Positions 36,400-45,350 of a DNA stretch of 64,000 bases are shown here, in pieces. The number at the start of each line of letters is the position of its first letter. Position 1 is the stretch's first letter. A program made the translations under genes and the position numbers. The notes below the pieces were generated by a model. The model made no database searches, was not told the origin of the DNA, and was given only the letters and a program-made list of their open reading frames with translations. The stretch covers positions 81,549 through 145,548 of the forward strand of contig NZ_JACIEB010000009.1 of NCBI RefSeq assembly GCF_014196635.1. The letters are read 5' to 3'. This stretch comes from Sphingobium fontiphilum. GTDB lineage: Bacteria > Pseudomonadota > Alphaproteobacteria > Sphingomonadales > Sphingomonadaceae.

Positions 36400-37341
36400 T
36401 TAGGGCGCGGGAGGCGTGTCGTCAACGTGGCCCTTGCCTCGATCACGCCCGGCATGGCGCATGGCGGCCAGAGGATGACGGCTGTTGACCAGATCGACCA
36501 GTCGGCGGCTGTCGACATGGGTGTATATCTGCGTTGTGCCAATGTCGGCATGGCCCAGCATGGATTGCAGCGCGCGCAGATCCGCCCCACCCTCCAGCAA
36601 ATGGGTGGCAAAGGCGTGGCGCAGCACATGAGGACTGACCCGGTCCGGCCGGATGCCGGCGGCGGCGGCCAGTTCCTTCACCATCTGATACAGGCGAATG
36701 CGGCTCAGATGCGATTTTCCCGACGGAAACAGCCAGGGCGATTCGGTCGGCACATGGGCCAGCCAGTGTCCGATGGCGGCCCGCGCGCAATCCGAAATCG
36801 GCACCAGCCTCTCCCGCCCGCCCTTGCCTTTCAGGATCAGGAACGGCCGGTCAGCGGCCAGCGCCCTGCGGGGCAGGGACACAAGCTCTGTCGCGCGCAG
36901 GCCTGACCCGTAAAGAAGCTCGATCAACGTCGCCAGCCGCAGGTCCAGCGGCGCGGGATGCTCCACCGACAGGCGTTCGGCGATCACCGCGAACAGCCTG
37001 TCCACGTCAATAACGCTCATCACCTTGGGCAAGGGGCGGCGCGTCGCGGGGCGGGCAAGGCCGCTTGCCGGATTGTCCGCCCGCAACCCTTCCTCCTCCA
37101 GAAAGGCGTAGAAGGCGCGCAAAGCCGATAATTTGCGCGCCACGCTCGACGCCGCCAGGCTGGCCCAGGCCTCCGAAAGGCGGGCCAGGTCATCGCGCGA
37201 CGCTGTCCCCAAGGCCCCGACAACCTCCGCCGCCCGCTCCAGATCGGTGCGATAGGCGAGCAACGTGTTGCGCGCCGCGCCGCGTTCCGCCGCCATCATT
37301 TCCAGAAAGCGGTCGGTCAGCGCCTGGTCGTCCGGGGTCAT
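36400..37341 (-). CDS. xerD: Tyrosine recombinase XerD-like
   Basis: A 313-residue site-specific recombinase. The N-terminal SAM-like core-binding domain spans about 1-95 and the catalytic domain follows. The active-site residues are present in order: Arg in [10 protein letters not shown], Lys in [11 protein letters not shown], His-x-x-Arg in [17 protein letters not shown], His in [10 protein letters not shown] and the nucleophile Tyr in [10 protein letters not shown]. With XerC it resolves chromosome dimers at dif. The symbol is given because of the XerD-like residues around the active site and the full length; XerC cannot be completely excluded. It lies seven bases after the 601-residue unknown. 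Confidence 0.9.
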   Translation of the reverse strand: MTPDDQALTDRFLEMMAAERGAARNTLLAYRTDLERAAEVVGALGTASRDDLARLSEAWASLAASSVARKLSALRAFYAFLEEEGLRADNPASGLARPATRRPLPKVMSVIDVDRLFAVIAERLSVEHPAPLDLRLATLIELLYGSGLRATELVSLPRRALAADRPFLILKGKGGRERLVPISDCARAAIGHWLAHVPTESPWLFPSGKSHLSRIRLYQMVKELAAAAGIRPDRVSPHVLRHAFATHLLEGGADLRALQSMLGHADIGTTQIYTHVDSRRLVDLVNSRHPLAAMRHAGRDRGKGHVDDTPPAP

Positions 37342-37348
37342 CGCCCGG

Positions 37349-39154
37349 TCAGAGCCTGCTGATCGCCTCTGCCGCGATCATCCGCGCTTCGGGGTCCAGC
37401 CCGACGCGATGGAGGGCGGCAACGACATGATAGAGATGGGCGGGCGACATCTGGCCCCAGCCATTGGCCTGCATCCCGACTGCCGCCAGCAGCGCGACGG
37501 TGCCCTGCTCGCCCCGCTCAGCCGCCGCCGCGATGGCGCGCGACCAGCGGCTGTTGGCGGCCAGAGTGAAGCCCTTGTCAGCCGCGAGCTGCCCCGCGAC
37601 ATCGGGCGTCAGACGGGCAAGCCCGGCCAGCGCAGCGATCACCGCACGCGCCTTCGCCTCGCCTGCCGCGCCCGCATAGCCGGAAATCTTCCCTTCATTA
37701 ACGTCGACCGCCACGCTCGGCGCGCCCACCGCCAGCAGCGCCCAGGCGTCGCCATTGCCCGCGCCGCTGATCTGCCCCAGCGCCCGCGCCCAGCGCGCAG
37801 CATTGCGATCATACCCGGCCGACAGCATGGACGCGATCAGACGGGCGGCGTCGGTCGCGTCAGCCTGCGCCACGGGCAGCGCGGCTGCGGCGCGAGCGGT
37901 GGCGATCAGGCCCAGATAGGATGGTGCGGCTTCCGCCCCCCATAATTGCCGCATGGCGTCGATCCGCGCCCCAACGGTCGCGCCCGCATGGGCCGAACGC
38001 AATGCCGCGATCCTGTCCGCAACCTCGGCGGGCGCGTCGCCATCCGTCCCGGCCTGGGCATAGAGACCAACGAGCGCCGCGCTGGAAAAGACGCCCAGTT
38101 GCGCCGCAACCTCCGCCCCCGGAACGCGCCGCGCCGCCGACAGCGCGGGCGCGCGCGCTTCCCATGCGCGCACATGCGACCCTGCGGTGGCGTAAAGCGG
38201 CGCGGGAATCTCGACATTGAGCGCGGTGGCGAGGCCAAAGCGCCATGCGGTCAGGCGATCAACGCCCTCCCATTCGATCTTGACCGAGCGGCGCGCGTTG
38301 AAACCCGTGCCGACAACCTTTTCGCCCAGCCGGTAATCGACGCCGCGAATGACGCCGCGCCGCTGAATCTGGTTCAGCGATCCGCTGGCGGTGCCCTGAT
38401 CGCCCGACAGCGCGGCGCAGATCGGCTCGCTCATGGTCCAGGCCGGCTCCTTGCTGACCTTGCGTGCGCCCAGCGCCAGCGGACACAACCCCGCCGGATC
38501 GGCCGTCGCCAGATAGGTCTGCATCGCCACGGCATAGAGACGCGGGGTGAAATTATCGGCGTCGACGCTCTGCACCAGCAGGCGGGCGCTGTCCGCCTCG
38601 CCCATGCGCAGGAGCAGCCATGCGCGTTCCGCCACCCAGTCAGCAGCGGCGATCCCGGCGGGCGTATCGACCGACGACAGCAGCGCCCGGCGCAGCAATA
38701 TCGACGCCCAGCGCGACAGCACCGGCGCGCGCGTCTGCTTCATCAATGTCGCCAGATAAGGCCCGGACGCGGTGCCAAAGGCGTTGCTGGCAAGCCCCCG
38801 GCTGCGCGGCGACAACGGCCCGATGCGATCCAGCGACCGGCGCGCACCATCGGGAAGGTCATATTTCTGACGTTCCGCCGCCAATTCCTCTTCGGACAGT
38901 TCCTCGCCGGCGGCGTTGGCGGCAAGAGTTGGCGCGACGGGCGGCGCGGAACCGGCTTCGGTTGGCACAAGCTGCGCCGGCTGGCCGGGGGCGGCGGGGC
39001 GCGGCGCGCCGGGCGCTGGCGTCGGCGCTTCGGGCGCATCGCCAAATCCTGGCGGCAACAGGGATTCGGGCGCTTCCTGCGCGACGACGGGCAGGGCCAG
39101 CGCCAGTGCGGCGGACCCCAGCATCCATTTCCAGTTCCCCCGTTCCCAGCGCAT
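37349..39154 (-). CDS. Conserved exported protein of unknown function (601 aa)
   Basis: A 601-residue protein with a signal peptide (MLGSAALALALPVVAQ at about residues 11-26). A Pro/Ala-rich low-complexity stretch (27-90) follows, then a long, almost wholly alpha-helical, Ala-rich body with repeated short helix pairs suggestive of TPR/SEL1-like solenoids, though I cannot align a strict repeat. No catalytic motif was seen. It is seven bases from both neighbours, the 61-residue membrane protein upstream and xerD downstream. The coupling suggests a conserved periplasmic partner of the small membrane protein. Confidence 0.82.
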   Translation of the reverse strand: MRWERGNWKWMLGSAALALALPVVAQEAPESLLPPGFGDAPEAPTPAPGAPRPAAPGQPAQLVPTEAGSAPPVAPTLAANAAGEELSEEELAAERQKYDLPDGARRSLDRIGPLSPRSRGLASNAFGTASGPYLATLMKQTRAPVLSRWASILLRRALLSSVDTPAGIAAADWVAERAWLLLRMGEADSARLLVQSVDADNFTPRLYAVAMQTYLATADPAGLCPLALGARKVSKEPAWTMSEPICAALSGDQGTASGSLNQIQRRGVIRGVDYRLGEKVVGTGFNARRSVKIEWEGVDRLTAWRFGLATALNVEIPAPLYATAGSHVRAWEARAPALSAARRVPGAEVAAQLGVFSSAALVGLYAQAGTDGDAPAEVADRIAALRSAHAGATVGARIDAMRQLWGAEAAPSYLGLIATARAAAALPVAQADATDAARLIASMLSAGYDRNAARWARALGQISGAGNGDAWALLAVGAPSVAVDVNEGKISGYAGAAGEAKARAVIAALAGLARLTPDVAGQLAADKGFTLAANSRWSRAIAAAAERGEQGTVALLAAVGMQANGWGQMSPAHLYHVVAALHRVGLDPEARMIAAEAISRL

Positions 39155-39161
39155 CGGCGGC

Positions 39162-39347
39162 TTACTGGCCCAGCTTTTCGGCCGGAATCACCTTTTCCAC
39201 CGGCGCCTGCGGACGTTCCCCGCCGCGCGACCACAACAGCGCGATCAGCGCCAGCAGGATAACCACAACAACGATGGGAATGATGGGCAGGCGCGAACGA
39301 CGCCGCGAAGCGCCTTCAAACGATCCGAATTTGCGGTTGCTTTTCAT
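39162..39347 (-). CDS. Small single-pass membrane protein
   Basis: A 61-residue protein with a basic N-terminus (ASRRRSRLP), one strong transmembrane helix (PIIPIVVVVILLALIALLW, about 21-39) and a short periplasmic tail ending PAEKLGQ. AAGGAC is seven bases before ATG 39347. The gene heads the unit 39347-35444, followed seven bases later by the 601-residue exported unknown. The function is unknown. The frame is open further upstream across aroK, but only this segment has a start site and membrane signature. Confidence 0.83.
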   Translation of the reverse strand: MKSNRKFGSFEGASRRRSRLPIIPIVVVVILLALIALLWSRGGERPQAPVEKVIPAEKLGQ

Positions 39348-39425
39348 GAGTCCTTCTGCGGCCGAAGCGACCGGTAAAACTAGCGATTTGCCTTCAAGAC
39401 GATGGGCTGTATAGCCCCGCTCGCC

Positions 39426-39974
39426 ATGCAGCGAAACAGCAAATCCCATGAAACGGGCTGGAAAGGCGGACCGATCGTTCTGGTCGGCATGATGGGCGTG
39501 GGCAAATCCACGGTCGGGCGGCGGCTGGCGGCGCGGCTGGGCCTGCATTTCGTCGATGCCGATGAAGAAATCGAAAAGGCCGCCGGCATGACCATTACGG
39601 AAATGTTCGAACGCTATGGCGAAGCGCATTTCCGGGACGGCGAACGGCGCGTGATCGCCCGGCTGATGGATGGCGAACCGCGCGTCATCGCCACGGGCGG
39701 CGGCGCCTTCATGCAGGAGGAGACGAGGCGGCTGATCCTCAACCATGCGACCGCCGTCTGGCTCGACGCCGACATCAACATCCTGGTTGACCGGGTGTCG
39801 CGGCGCGAAGGCCGCCCGCTGCTGAAGGGCAAGGATCCGCGCGTGGTGTTGACCGAACTGGCCGCGATCCGCAACCCCGTCTACGCCCTCGCCCCCATTC
39901 ATGTGAAGAGCGCGGCCGCGCCGCACGACGTGGCGGTGGAACGCATTTTGGAGAGTTTGTCGCAATGCCGATAG
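39426..39974 (+). CDS. aroK: Shikimate kinase
   Basis: A 182-residue shikimate kinase, phosphorylating shikimate at O3 in the chorismate pathway. The Walker A motif GMMGVGKST is at about 21-29, DADEEIEKAAGMTITEMF provides the shikimate-binding Asp, and ATGGGAF and RREGRPLL are the shikimate and lid motifs. I chose ATG 39426 (MQRNSKSHE) over ATG 39402. The last ten bases overlap aroB, a common aroKB pair. Confidence 0.95.
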   Translation: MQRNSKSHETGWKGGPIVLVGMMGVGKSTVGRRLAARLGLHFVDADEEIEKAAGMTITEMFERYGEAHFRDGERRVIARLMDGEPRVIATGGGAFMQEETRRLILNHATAVWLDADINILVDRVSRREGRPLLKGKDPRVVLTELAAIRNPVYALAPIHVKSAAAPHDVAVERILESLSQCR

Positions 39975-41080
39975 TGCCGGTCGCGCTGGGCGCGCGCAGC
40001 TATGATATTTTGATCGAGGATGGCGCGCTCGACCGGGCTGGCGAGCACCTCGCCCGCTATGCGCGGCGCGGGCGGCTGGTCGTCGTCACCGACGCCCATG
40101 TCGCGGCGGCGCAATTGCCGCGCCTGTCCGCCAGCCTGGCCGATGCTGGCGTGGCCGTTGAACCCATCGTTCTGCCGGCTGGCGAAGCGACCAAAAGCTG
40201 GAGCCAGCTTGCCGGGCTGATGGATGCGCTGTTGACGCTGGAAATCGAGCGCAGCGACCATATCGTGGCGCTGGGCGGCGGCGTGATCGGCGATCTGGTG
40301 GGCTTTGCCGCCGCGATCCTGAAACGCGGCTGCCATTTCGTGCAGGTTCCCACCAGCCTGCTGGCGCAAGTGGACAGTTCGGTCGGCGGCAAGACAGCGA
40401 TCAACACCGGCGCTGGCAAAAATCTGGTCGGCGCGTTTCACCAGCCCGCCTTCGTGCTGATCGACCCGACGACGCTCGACACGCTGCCCCCGCGCGAAGT
40501 GCGCGCGGGCTATGCCGAGGTCGTCAAATATGGCCTGATCGACGACGCCGCCTTCTTTGCATGGTGCGAGGCGGAGGGCGAATATCTGCTGTCGGGCGAC
40601 CCGGTCGCGCGGCTGCACGCCATCGAAAAGAGCGTGCGGGCCAAGGCCGCCATCGTCGCCGATGACGAGCGGGAGACGAGCGGCCGTCGCGCGCTGCTGA
40701 ACCTTGGCCACACATTCGGCCATGCGCTGGAGGCGGACACCGGCTTTTCCGACGCGCTGCTGCATGGCGAGGGCGTGGCGGCGGGCATGGCTCTCGCCTT
40801 CCGCTACTCCGCCCGGCTGGGTCTGTGCCCGCCCGCCGACGCGGCGCGGGTGACGGCGCATCTGCGCGCCGTGGGCCTGCCCCATGATCTGGCCAGCGCG
40901 CATGTGTCCGGCGACGGCGCGGCGCTCGTCACCCATATGCTGCATGACAAGAAGATGGCGGCGGGAACCCTTCCCTTCCTGCTGGCGCGCGGCATCGGCC
41001 AGACCTTCCTGTCAAAGGATGTGGCGCTGGACGATGTGGCGCGTTTTCTCGATGAAGATCGCGATCAGGGCCGCCAATAG
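39965..41080 (+). CDS. aroB: 3-dehydroquinate synthase
   Basis: A 371-residue AroB that turns DAHP into 3-dehydroquinate using NAD and zinc. LPAGEATKSW, ALGGGVIGDLVGFAAAILKRG, QVPTSLLAQVDSSVGGKTAIN and NLGHTFGHALEA (zinc-binding His) are all present. It begins inside the end of aroK (ATG 39965) and ends overlapping the 3' end of the convergent DUF423 gene by 16 bases. Confidence 0.96.
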   Translation: MPIVPVALGARSYDILIEDGALDRAGEHLARYARRGRLVVVTDAHVAAAQLPRLSASLADAGVAVEPIVLPAGEATKSWSQLAGLMDALLTLEIERSDHIVALGGGVIGDLVGFAAAILKRGCHFVQVPTSLLAQVDSSVGGKTAINTGAGKNLVGAFHQPAFVLIDPTTLDTLPPREVRAGYAEVVKYGLIDDAAFFAWCEAEGEYLLSGDPVARLHAIEKSVRAKAAIVADDERETSGRRALLNLGHTFGHALEADTGFSDALLHGEGVAAGMALAFRYSARLGLCPPADAARVTAHLRAVGLPHDLASAHVSGDGAALVTHMLHDKKMAAGTLPFLLARGIGQTFLSKDVALDDVARFLDEDRDQGRQ

Positions 41081-41391
41081 GCCCAGGCCGCCCACAGCCA
41101 GCCGGCGATCAGTAGGCTGCCGCCAATCGGCGTGATCGCGCCCAGCCAGCGCGGCGCGCCCAGCGCCATCAGGTAGAGCGTCGCCGCAAAGATCGCCGCG
41201 CCGACCAGCAGCATGGCCGCCGCGCCCCGCGCCACGCTCATGATGGCGATGGCGGCGACCGCGTGGATCAACTGATAGATGCCGCCGGTTTTAAGCCATT
41301 CGGCGGCCTGCGGGCTGGCCGCGCCATGAGCGCCGAATGCGCCCGCCGCCACCGCCAACGCCGCCGACAATGCGGCCCATATTGCGATCAT
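41065..41391 (-). CDS. DUF423 small membrane protein
   Basis: A 108-residue protein with four hydrophobic helices and the family start AGAFGAHG and end ITPIGGSLLIAGW. Homologues (YwdK/YgdD) are widespread inner-membrane proteins without an established function. ATG 41391 overlaps the stop of the upstream Kef gene (ATGA). The final 16 bases overlap convergent aroB. Confidence 0.93.
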   Translation of the reverse strand: MIAIWAALSAALAVAAGAFGAHGAASPQAAEWLKTGGIYQLIHAVAAIAIMSVARGAAAMLLVGAAIFAATLYLMALGAPRWLGAITPIGGSLLIAGWLWAAWAYWRP

Positions 41392-43208
41392 GCCTCGTCC
41401 CCTCCTTCGCCGCGCGACACCAGCCGCATGGCGCGGCCCGGCCGGAACATCAGATCCTTCGCCACCAGAAGGTCGCCATGCTGGATTTGCAGGTCCAGCA
41501 GCTCGCGGTCATTGGCGCGATACTGGCGCTCCACCTCCTCGACCTGCTCGTCGGGCACGCCCAGCACCTGAAGCGACTGGACCCCCATGGCCACAGCCGA
41601 TTCATAAACTTCGCGCACCACCCCGGCGAGGTCCAGAGTCTGCACCGCCAGCAATTGCCGCCTGTCGAACGCGCGCAGCATCAGCGCCGCCTGCGGAAAA
41701 GCCTCCGCAATCGGCTCCAGCAGGCGACCGTCCAGCGTCGGATCGTCAATGCAGAAGGCGATCAGGCGCGCCTCATCGGCCCCCGCCCGCCGCAACAGGT
41801 CGATCCGGGTGCCGTCGCCATAATAGACGTTCATGTCGAACCGGCTGGAAACCTCGATCTGCGCTGGCTTCTTGTCGATCAGGGTGACGGCGAAGCCATG
41901 GCCCATCAACAACTGCGCCACCGTCTGTCCGAACCGGCCATAGCCCACGATGATGGCGCTGCCCTGTGGCGCCTGCTCGGGATCGACCAGTCCCTTTTCC
42001 GATTTGGGCCGCGCAAATTCCAGCCGCCGCGCGAACAGCATCAGGAACGGCGTGGTCGCCATGGAGAAGGTGACGATGGCGCTGAACAGGCTGGCCGCCT
42101 GTGGCGCGATCAGATAGGCGGACTGGGCCTGCGCAAACAGCACGAAGCCGAATTCGCCGCCCTGGCTGAGCAACAGCCCAAGCGCGATGGATTGCGGCCA
42201 TGCCATGCCAAACAGACGCGCAAGCGCCGAAATCAGCACGGCCTTCGTCGCCACCAGCATGACCGCCATGGTCAGCACGAACAGGGGATTGGCGGCGACC
42301 GTCCGCAGGTCGAGCACCATGCCGACCGCCAGGAAGAACAGCCCCAGCAGGATGGAGCGGAACGGCTCCACATCCGATTCAATCTCGTGGCGATAGGGCG
42401 AATCGGCCAGCATCACGCCCGCCACGAACGCGCCCAGCGCGGTCGACAAATGCAGCGCGTGCATCAGCGCGGCGGCCGCCAGAACGGTGAACAGGCCGAC
42501 GACCACGAACAATTCCCGCTCGCCTAGCCCGCCGACCAGCCGCAACAAGGGCCGCAGGATGAAGCGCCCGGCCAGCACCAGCCCCGCAATGGCGGCGACG
42601 GTATAGCCCGCCATCATCCACCCCGGCGGCCCGCCGGCATCGGCCGGATTGCGGGAAAGCGCCGACACGATGGTGATCAGCGGCACGATGGACAGATCCT
42701 GAAACAGCAGGATCGAAAAGGCCTTCTCGCCAAAGGGCGAGTTGATCCGCCCGCTGCTTTTGAGGCCCGGCAAGACCTGCGCCGTCGACGACAGCGCCAG
42801 CGGCAGGCCCAGCGCGATCGCCGCACCCCAGGTAAAGCCCGTGGAGAAAAAGATCAGCCCGGTCAGCGCCAGCCCGCACAGAACCACCTGCGCCAGGCCG
42901 AGCGCGAAAATGTCGCGCTTCAGCCGCCACAGCCGTGTCGGATGCAGTTCCAGTCCGACCAGGAAAAGCAGCAGCACGATGCCGATTTCGGCGATGGCCA
43001 GCTTTGATTCGCCACCGCCCACCAGCCCCAGCCCCTGCGGCCCGACCAATGCGCCCGCGACCAGATAGCCCAGCACCGCGCCCAGCCCGAAACGGCGGAA
43101 CAAAAGGACGAAGGCGACAGCCGCGCCCAGCAGGATGACGCCCTCGCTCAGCAATATGTCGGTGGCGCTGGCCTGCGCCGCCGCGCCCGCCTGTATCGCC
43201 ACCATCAT
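41388..43208 (-). CDS. CPA2-family monovalent cation:H+ antiporter, KefB/KefC-like
   Basis: A 606-residue protein. The N-terminal Na+/H+-exchanger domain has 12-13 helices to about residue 395 and carries FLVGLELHP, LSSTAQVLP, LFQDLSIVPL and LSQGGEFGFV, typical of Kef/CPA2. The RCK_N domain begins at about 416 with the NAD(H) fold GYGRFGQTVAQLL. The C-terminal helical tail has no RCK_C. In E. coli KefC the RCK_N domain senses glutathione and its adducts to gate K+ efflux; whether that applies here is unknown. It overlaps the upstream Fe-S scaffold-like gene and the downstream DUF423 gene by ATGA. Confidence 0.92.
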   Translation of the reverse strand: MMVAIQAGAAAQASATDILLSEGVILLGAAVAFVLLFRRFGLGAVLGYLVAGALVGPQGLGLVGGGESKLAIAEIGIVLLLFLVGLELHPTRLWRLKRDIFALGLAQVVLCGLALTGLIFFSTGFTWGAAIALGLPLALSSTAQVLPGLKSSGRINSPFGEKAFSILLFQDLSIVPLITIVSALSRNPADAGGPPGWMMAGYTVAAIAGLVLAGRFILRPLLRLVGGLGERELFVVVGLFTVLAAAALMHALHLSTALGAFVAGVMLADSPYRHEIESDVEPFRSILLGLFFLAVGMVLDLRTVAANPLFVLTMAVMLVATKAVLISALARLFGMAWPQSIALGLLLSQGGEFGFVLFAQAQSAYLIAPQAASLFSAIVTFSMATTPFLMLFARRLEFARPKSEKGLVDPEQAPQGSAIIVGYGRFGQTVAQLLMGHGFAVTLIDKKPAQIEVSSRFDMNVYYGDGTRIDLLRRAGADEARLIAFCIDDPTLDGRLLEPIAEAFPQAALMLRAFDRRQLLAVQTLDLAGVVREVYESAVAMGVQSLQVLGVPDEQVEEVERQYRANDRELLDLQIQHGDLLVAKDLMFRPGRAMRLVSRGEGGDEA

Positions 43209-43627
43209 GCGTCGGCCATCCGCACGGCTTCGGCAACCGCCTCGAAACCGAGGCGAATGGAGGCGTGGCGCGCCGGATAATCGCGCGCGGGCGACAGGAC
43301 GGCAAGGCCCGGCCAGAAATCCGGCTCGCCCTCGCCGCTTGCCAGCCAGATCGTCAGCCTGTCGCGCGCATCCGCCAGTTCCTGGGCGCTCATGCCGATG
43401 GCATGGGCCGCCATCAGCGCCGCCGACGCTTGCCCCAGCGCACAGGCCTTCACGTCCATGCCGAGCGCCGCAAGCCGCCCGTCAACCATGCGCACATCCA
43501 CCGTCACCCGCGATCCACAGGTTGGCGAGCGTTTTTCAACGCTGGCCTGCGGATCACCCAAACGCTCATGCCGCGCGGTGCTCGTCGCCAGACGCAAAAT
43601 TTCGATGTTGTAGAGGGGGGAGTTCAT
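43205..43627 (-). CDS. NifU/IscU-like Fe-S scaffold-family protein
   Basis: A 140-residue protein of the NifU_N/SufU fold. The first cluster cysteine is in SPTCGSRVTVDV and the second in VKACALGQASAAL. The third Cys (normally R-x-x-C-x-x-L) is replaced: the segment reads PARHASIRLGFEAV. This alphaproteobacterial subgroup may not assemble clusters in the standard way. ATG 43627 (MNSPLYNIEI) gives the family N-terminus. Its stop overlaps the Kef start, so it heads the three-gene unit that ends in DUF423. No suf or isc gene is nearby. Confidence 0.85.
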   Translation of the reverse strand: MNSPLYNIEILRLATSTARHERLGDPQASVEKRSPTCGSRVTVDVRMVDGRLAALGMDVKACALGQASAALMAAHAIGMSAQELADARDRLTIWLASGEGEPDFWPGLAVLSPARDYPARHASIRLGFEAVAEAVRMADA

Positions 43628-43845
43628 GGGCCCACATGTAGGGCATGAACAGCGGCGGGTGAAGGCGCGACCGCCCCTTTTGCGGAAACCTTGGACTTTT
43701 ATCGACCGCGGCGCTGCCAACGTCCCGCAGACCCGCGAATATTGATGAAAAAAGCTGACCAAGGGCGCTTGCCAGCCCGCCCGCCCCCAACTATAGACCG
43801 CCCCCTGCCTAGGCGGGATCGCGGCTTCGTGATTCCAGCATCGGT

Positions 43846-43922
43846 CGGGGAGTAGCTCAGCCTGGTAGAGCACTGTCTTCGGGAGGCAGGGGCCGGAGGT
43901 TCGAATCCTCTCTCCCCGACCA
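43846..43922 (+). tRNA. tRNA-Pro (anticodon CGG)
   Basis: A 77-base cloverleaf with acceptor arms CGGGGAG/CTCCCCG, D arm AGCTCAGCCTGGTAGAGC, anticodon stem CTGTC/GGCAG with loop TTCGGGA and T loop GGTTCGAATCC. CCA is encoded. Confidence 0.97.
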
Positions 43923-44006
43923 ACAATTCTTGCAGGAAAAATCGAAATATTTTCCGCCCTTTGCGGACGGCTGAGCCGCGCGACCGACGCCGCACGGCCG
44001 CCAGGA

Positions 44007-45230
44007 TCAGTTCATCGCCAGGATCATGTTACGGACCTGCGGATAGACCTGCTTTTCCCATTTGCTGCCAGAAAATACGCCATAATGGCCAACCCCCGGC
44101 TGCAGATGGTGGCGCTTCATATGTGGGCGCAGGCCGGTGCACAGCGCATGGGCCGCCGCCGTCTGGCCCACGGCGCAGACATCGTCCTTTTCCCCCTCGA
44201 CCGTGAGCAGCGCGGTCTTGCGGATGGCGCCGGGGTTCACCTTATTACCGCGATAGAGGAGTTCCCCCTTCGCCAACAACGTGCGCTGGAAGACCCGGTC
44301 AACGGTTTCCAGATAGAATTCCTTGGTCATGTCGAGCACGGCGAAATATTCGGCATAGAATGTCTTGATCCGGTCCGCCTCGACATCCTTGCCATCCGCC
44401 AGCAACTGGTAAAGTTCGCGATGCTGCGCGCCGTGGCGCTCCATGTTCATCGACATGAAAGCCGAAAGTTGCAGGAAACCGGGATAAACCTGCCGCCCGC
44501 CACCGGCATAGCGCATCGGCACACGGGTGATCAGATGGTCTTCAAACCACTCGATCGGCTTTTCGGTGGCGAGTTCAGTAACCACCGTCGGCGCGGCGCG
44601 GGTGTCGATCGGCCCGCCCATCAGCGTCATCGAACGCGGCGTCGCCGGATCCTTGTCCTCCGCCATCACGGCGACCGCGGCCAGCGCCGGCACGCACGGC
44701 TGGCACACCGACACCAGATGCGCGCCCGGCCCCATCTCCTGGAAGAAGGCGATCACATAGGCCATATAATCGTCGAAACCGAAACTGCCCGCGCTGGCGG
44801 GCACATCGCGCGCATTTTTCCAGTCGGTGATGTAGACGTCATGGTCCTGCAACAGCGTTTCGACCGTGTTGCGCAGCAAAGTCGCAAAATGGCCCGACAT
44901 GGGCGCTACGACCAGCACGCGCGGCTGAGGCGTGGCGACGTCGTCCTTCACGAAATGCAACAGATCGCCAAAGGGAAGGTCGAGCGCAACCTCCTCACGC
45001 ACGGCGACCTCGGCGTTGCCGCACATCACCTTGTGGATGTTATAGGCGGGGCGATGGTGCGTGAGGCGGGCGCCCTGAAACACGTCCATCAGGGCGAACA
45101 TGCGACGGGGCATGGCCCAATCGCCGAATTGGCCCAGACTGCCGCGCATCCCTAACGCCATCTTTGCCGCGAATCGGGCCGGCGTCAGCAGATCCTCGAA
45201 GGCCTGATAGCCGCTGTAGAGCAACTGCAT
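44007..45230 (-). CDS. phaZ: Intracellular polyhydroxybutyrate depolymerase
   Basis: A 407-residue intracellular PHB depolymerase of the PhaZ1 (Ralstonia) type. The nucleophile is Cys in VCQPCVPALA (Cys176; C-x-P lipase-like box), and the catalytic His is in PGVGHYGVFSGSKW near the C-terminus. It hydrolyses stored PHB granules in the cytoplasm. ATG 45230 begins MQLLYSGYQAFEDLL, as in homologues. It is divergent from the GST gene. No phaC or phaR is in the window; the 3-hydroxybutyryl-CoA dehydrogenase at 4.9 kb belongs to the same carbon pool. Confidence 0.95.
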   Translation of the reverse strand: MQLLYSGYQAFEDLLTPARFAAKMALGMRGSLGQFGDWAMPRRMFALMDVFQGARLTHHRPAYNIHKVMCGNAEVAVREEVALDLPFGDLLHFVKDDVATPQPRVLVVAPMSGHFATLLRNTVETLLQDHDVYITDWKNARDVPASAGSFGFDDYMAYVIAFFQEMGPGAHLVSVCQPCVPALAAVAVMAEDKDPATPRSMTLMGGPIDTRAAPTVVTELATEKPIEWFEDHLITRVPMRYAGGGRQVYPGFLQLSAFMSMNMERHGAQHRELYQLLADGKDVEADRIKTFYAEYFAVLDMTKEFYLETVDRVFQRTLLAKGELLYRGNKVNPGAIRKTALLTVEGEKDDVCAVGQTAAAHALCTGLRPHMKRHHLQPGVGHYGVFSGSKWEKQVYPQVRNMILAMN

Positions 45231-45350
45231 AATTTCCCACGAACCTTTTTCATTTTTTGCACGATTCGGACTTGTGCCCGAACCTTAATTCCATTTCTAT
45301 GCTGCGTCGCATCATGCGCGAAAGCAAGCATTTCCATTAGGGAGGATCCC

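Noticed and set aside
36400..37341. Mobile-element integrase
   Set aside because: The Xer residues, its size, its place in an accA operon and the lack of flanking repeats fit a housekeeping recombinase.
43930..43960. Terminator after tRNA-Pro
   Set aside because: GGAAAA/TTTTCC pairing is short and AT-rich with no GC stem; too weak to call.
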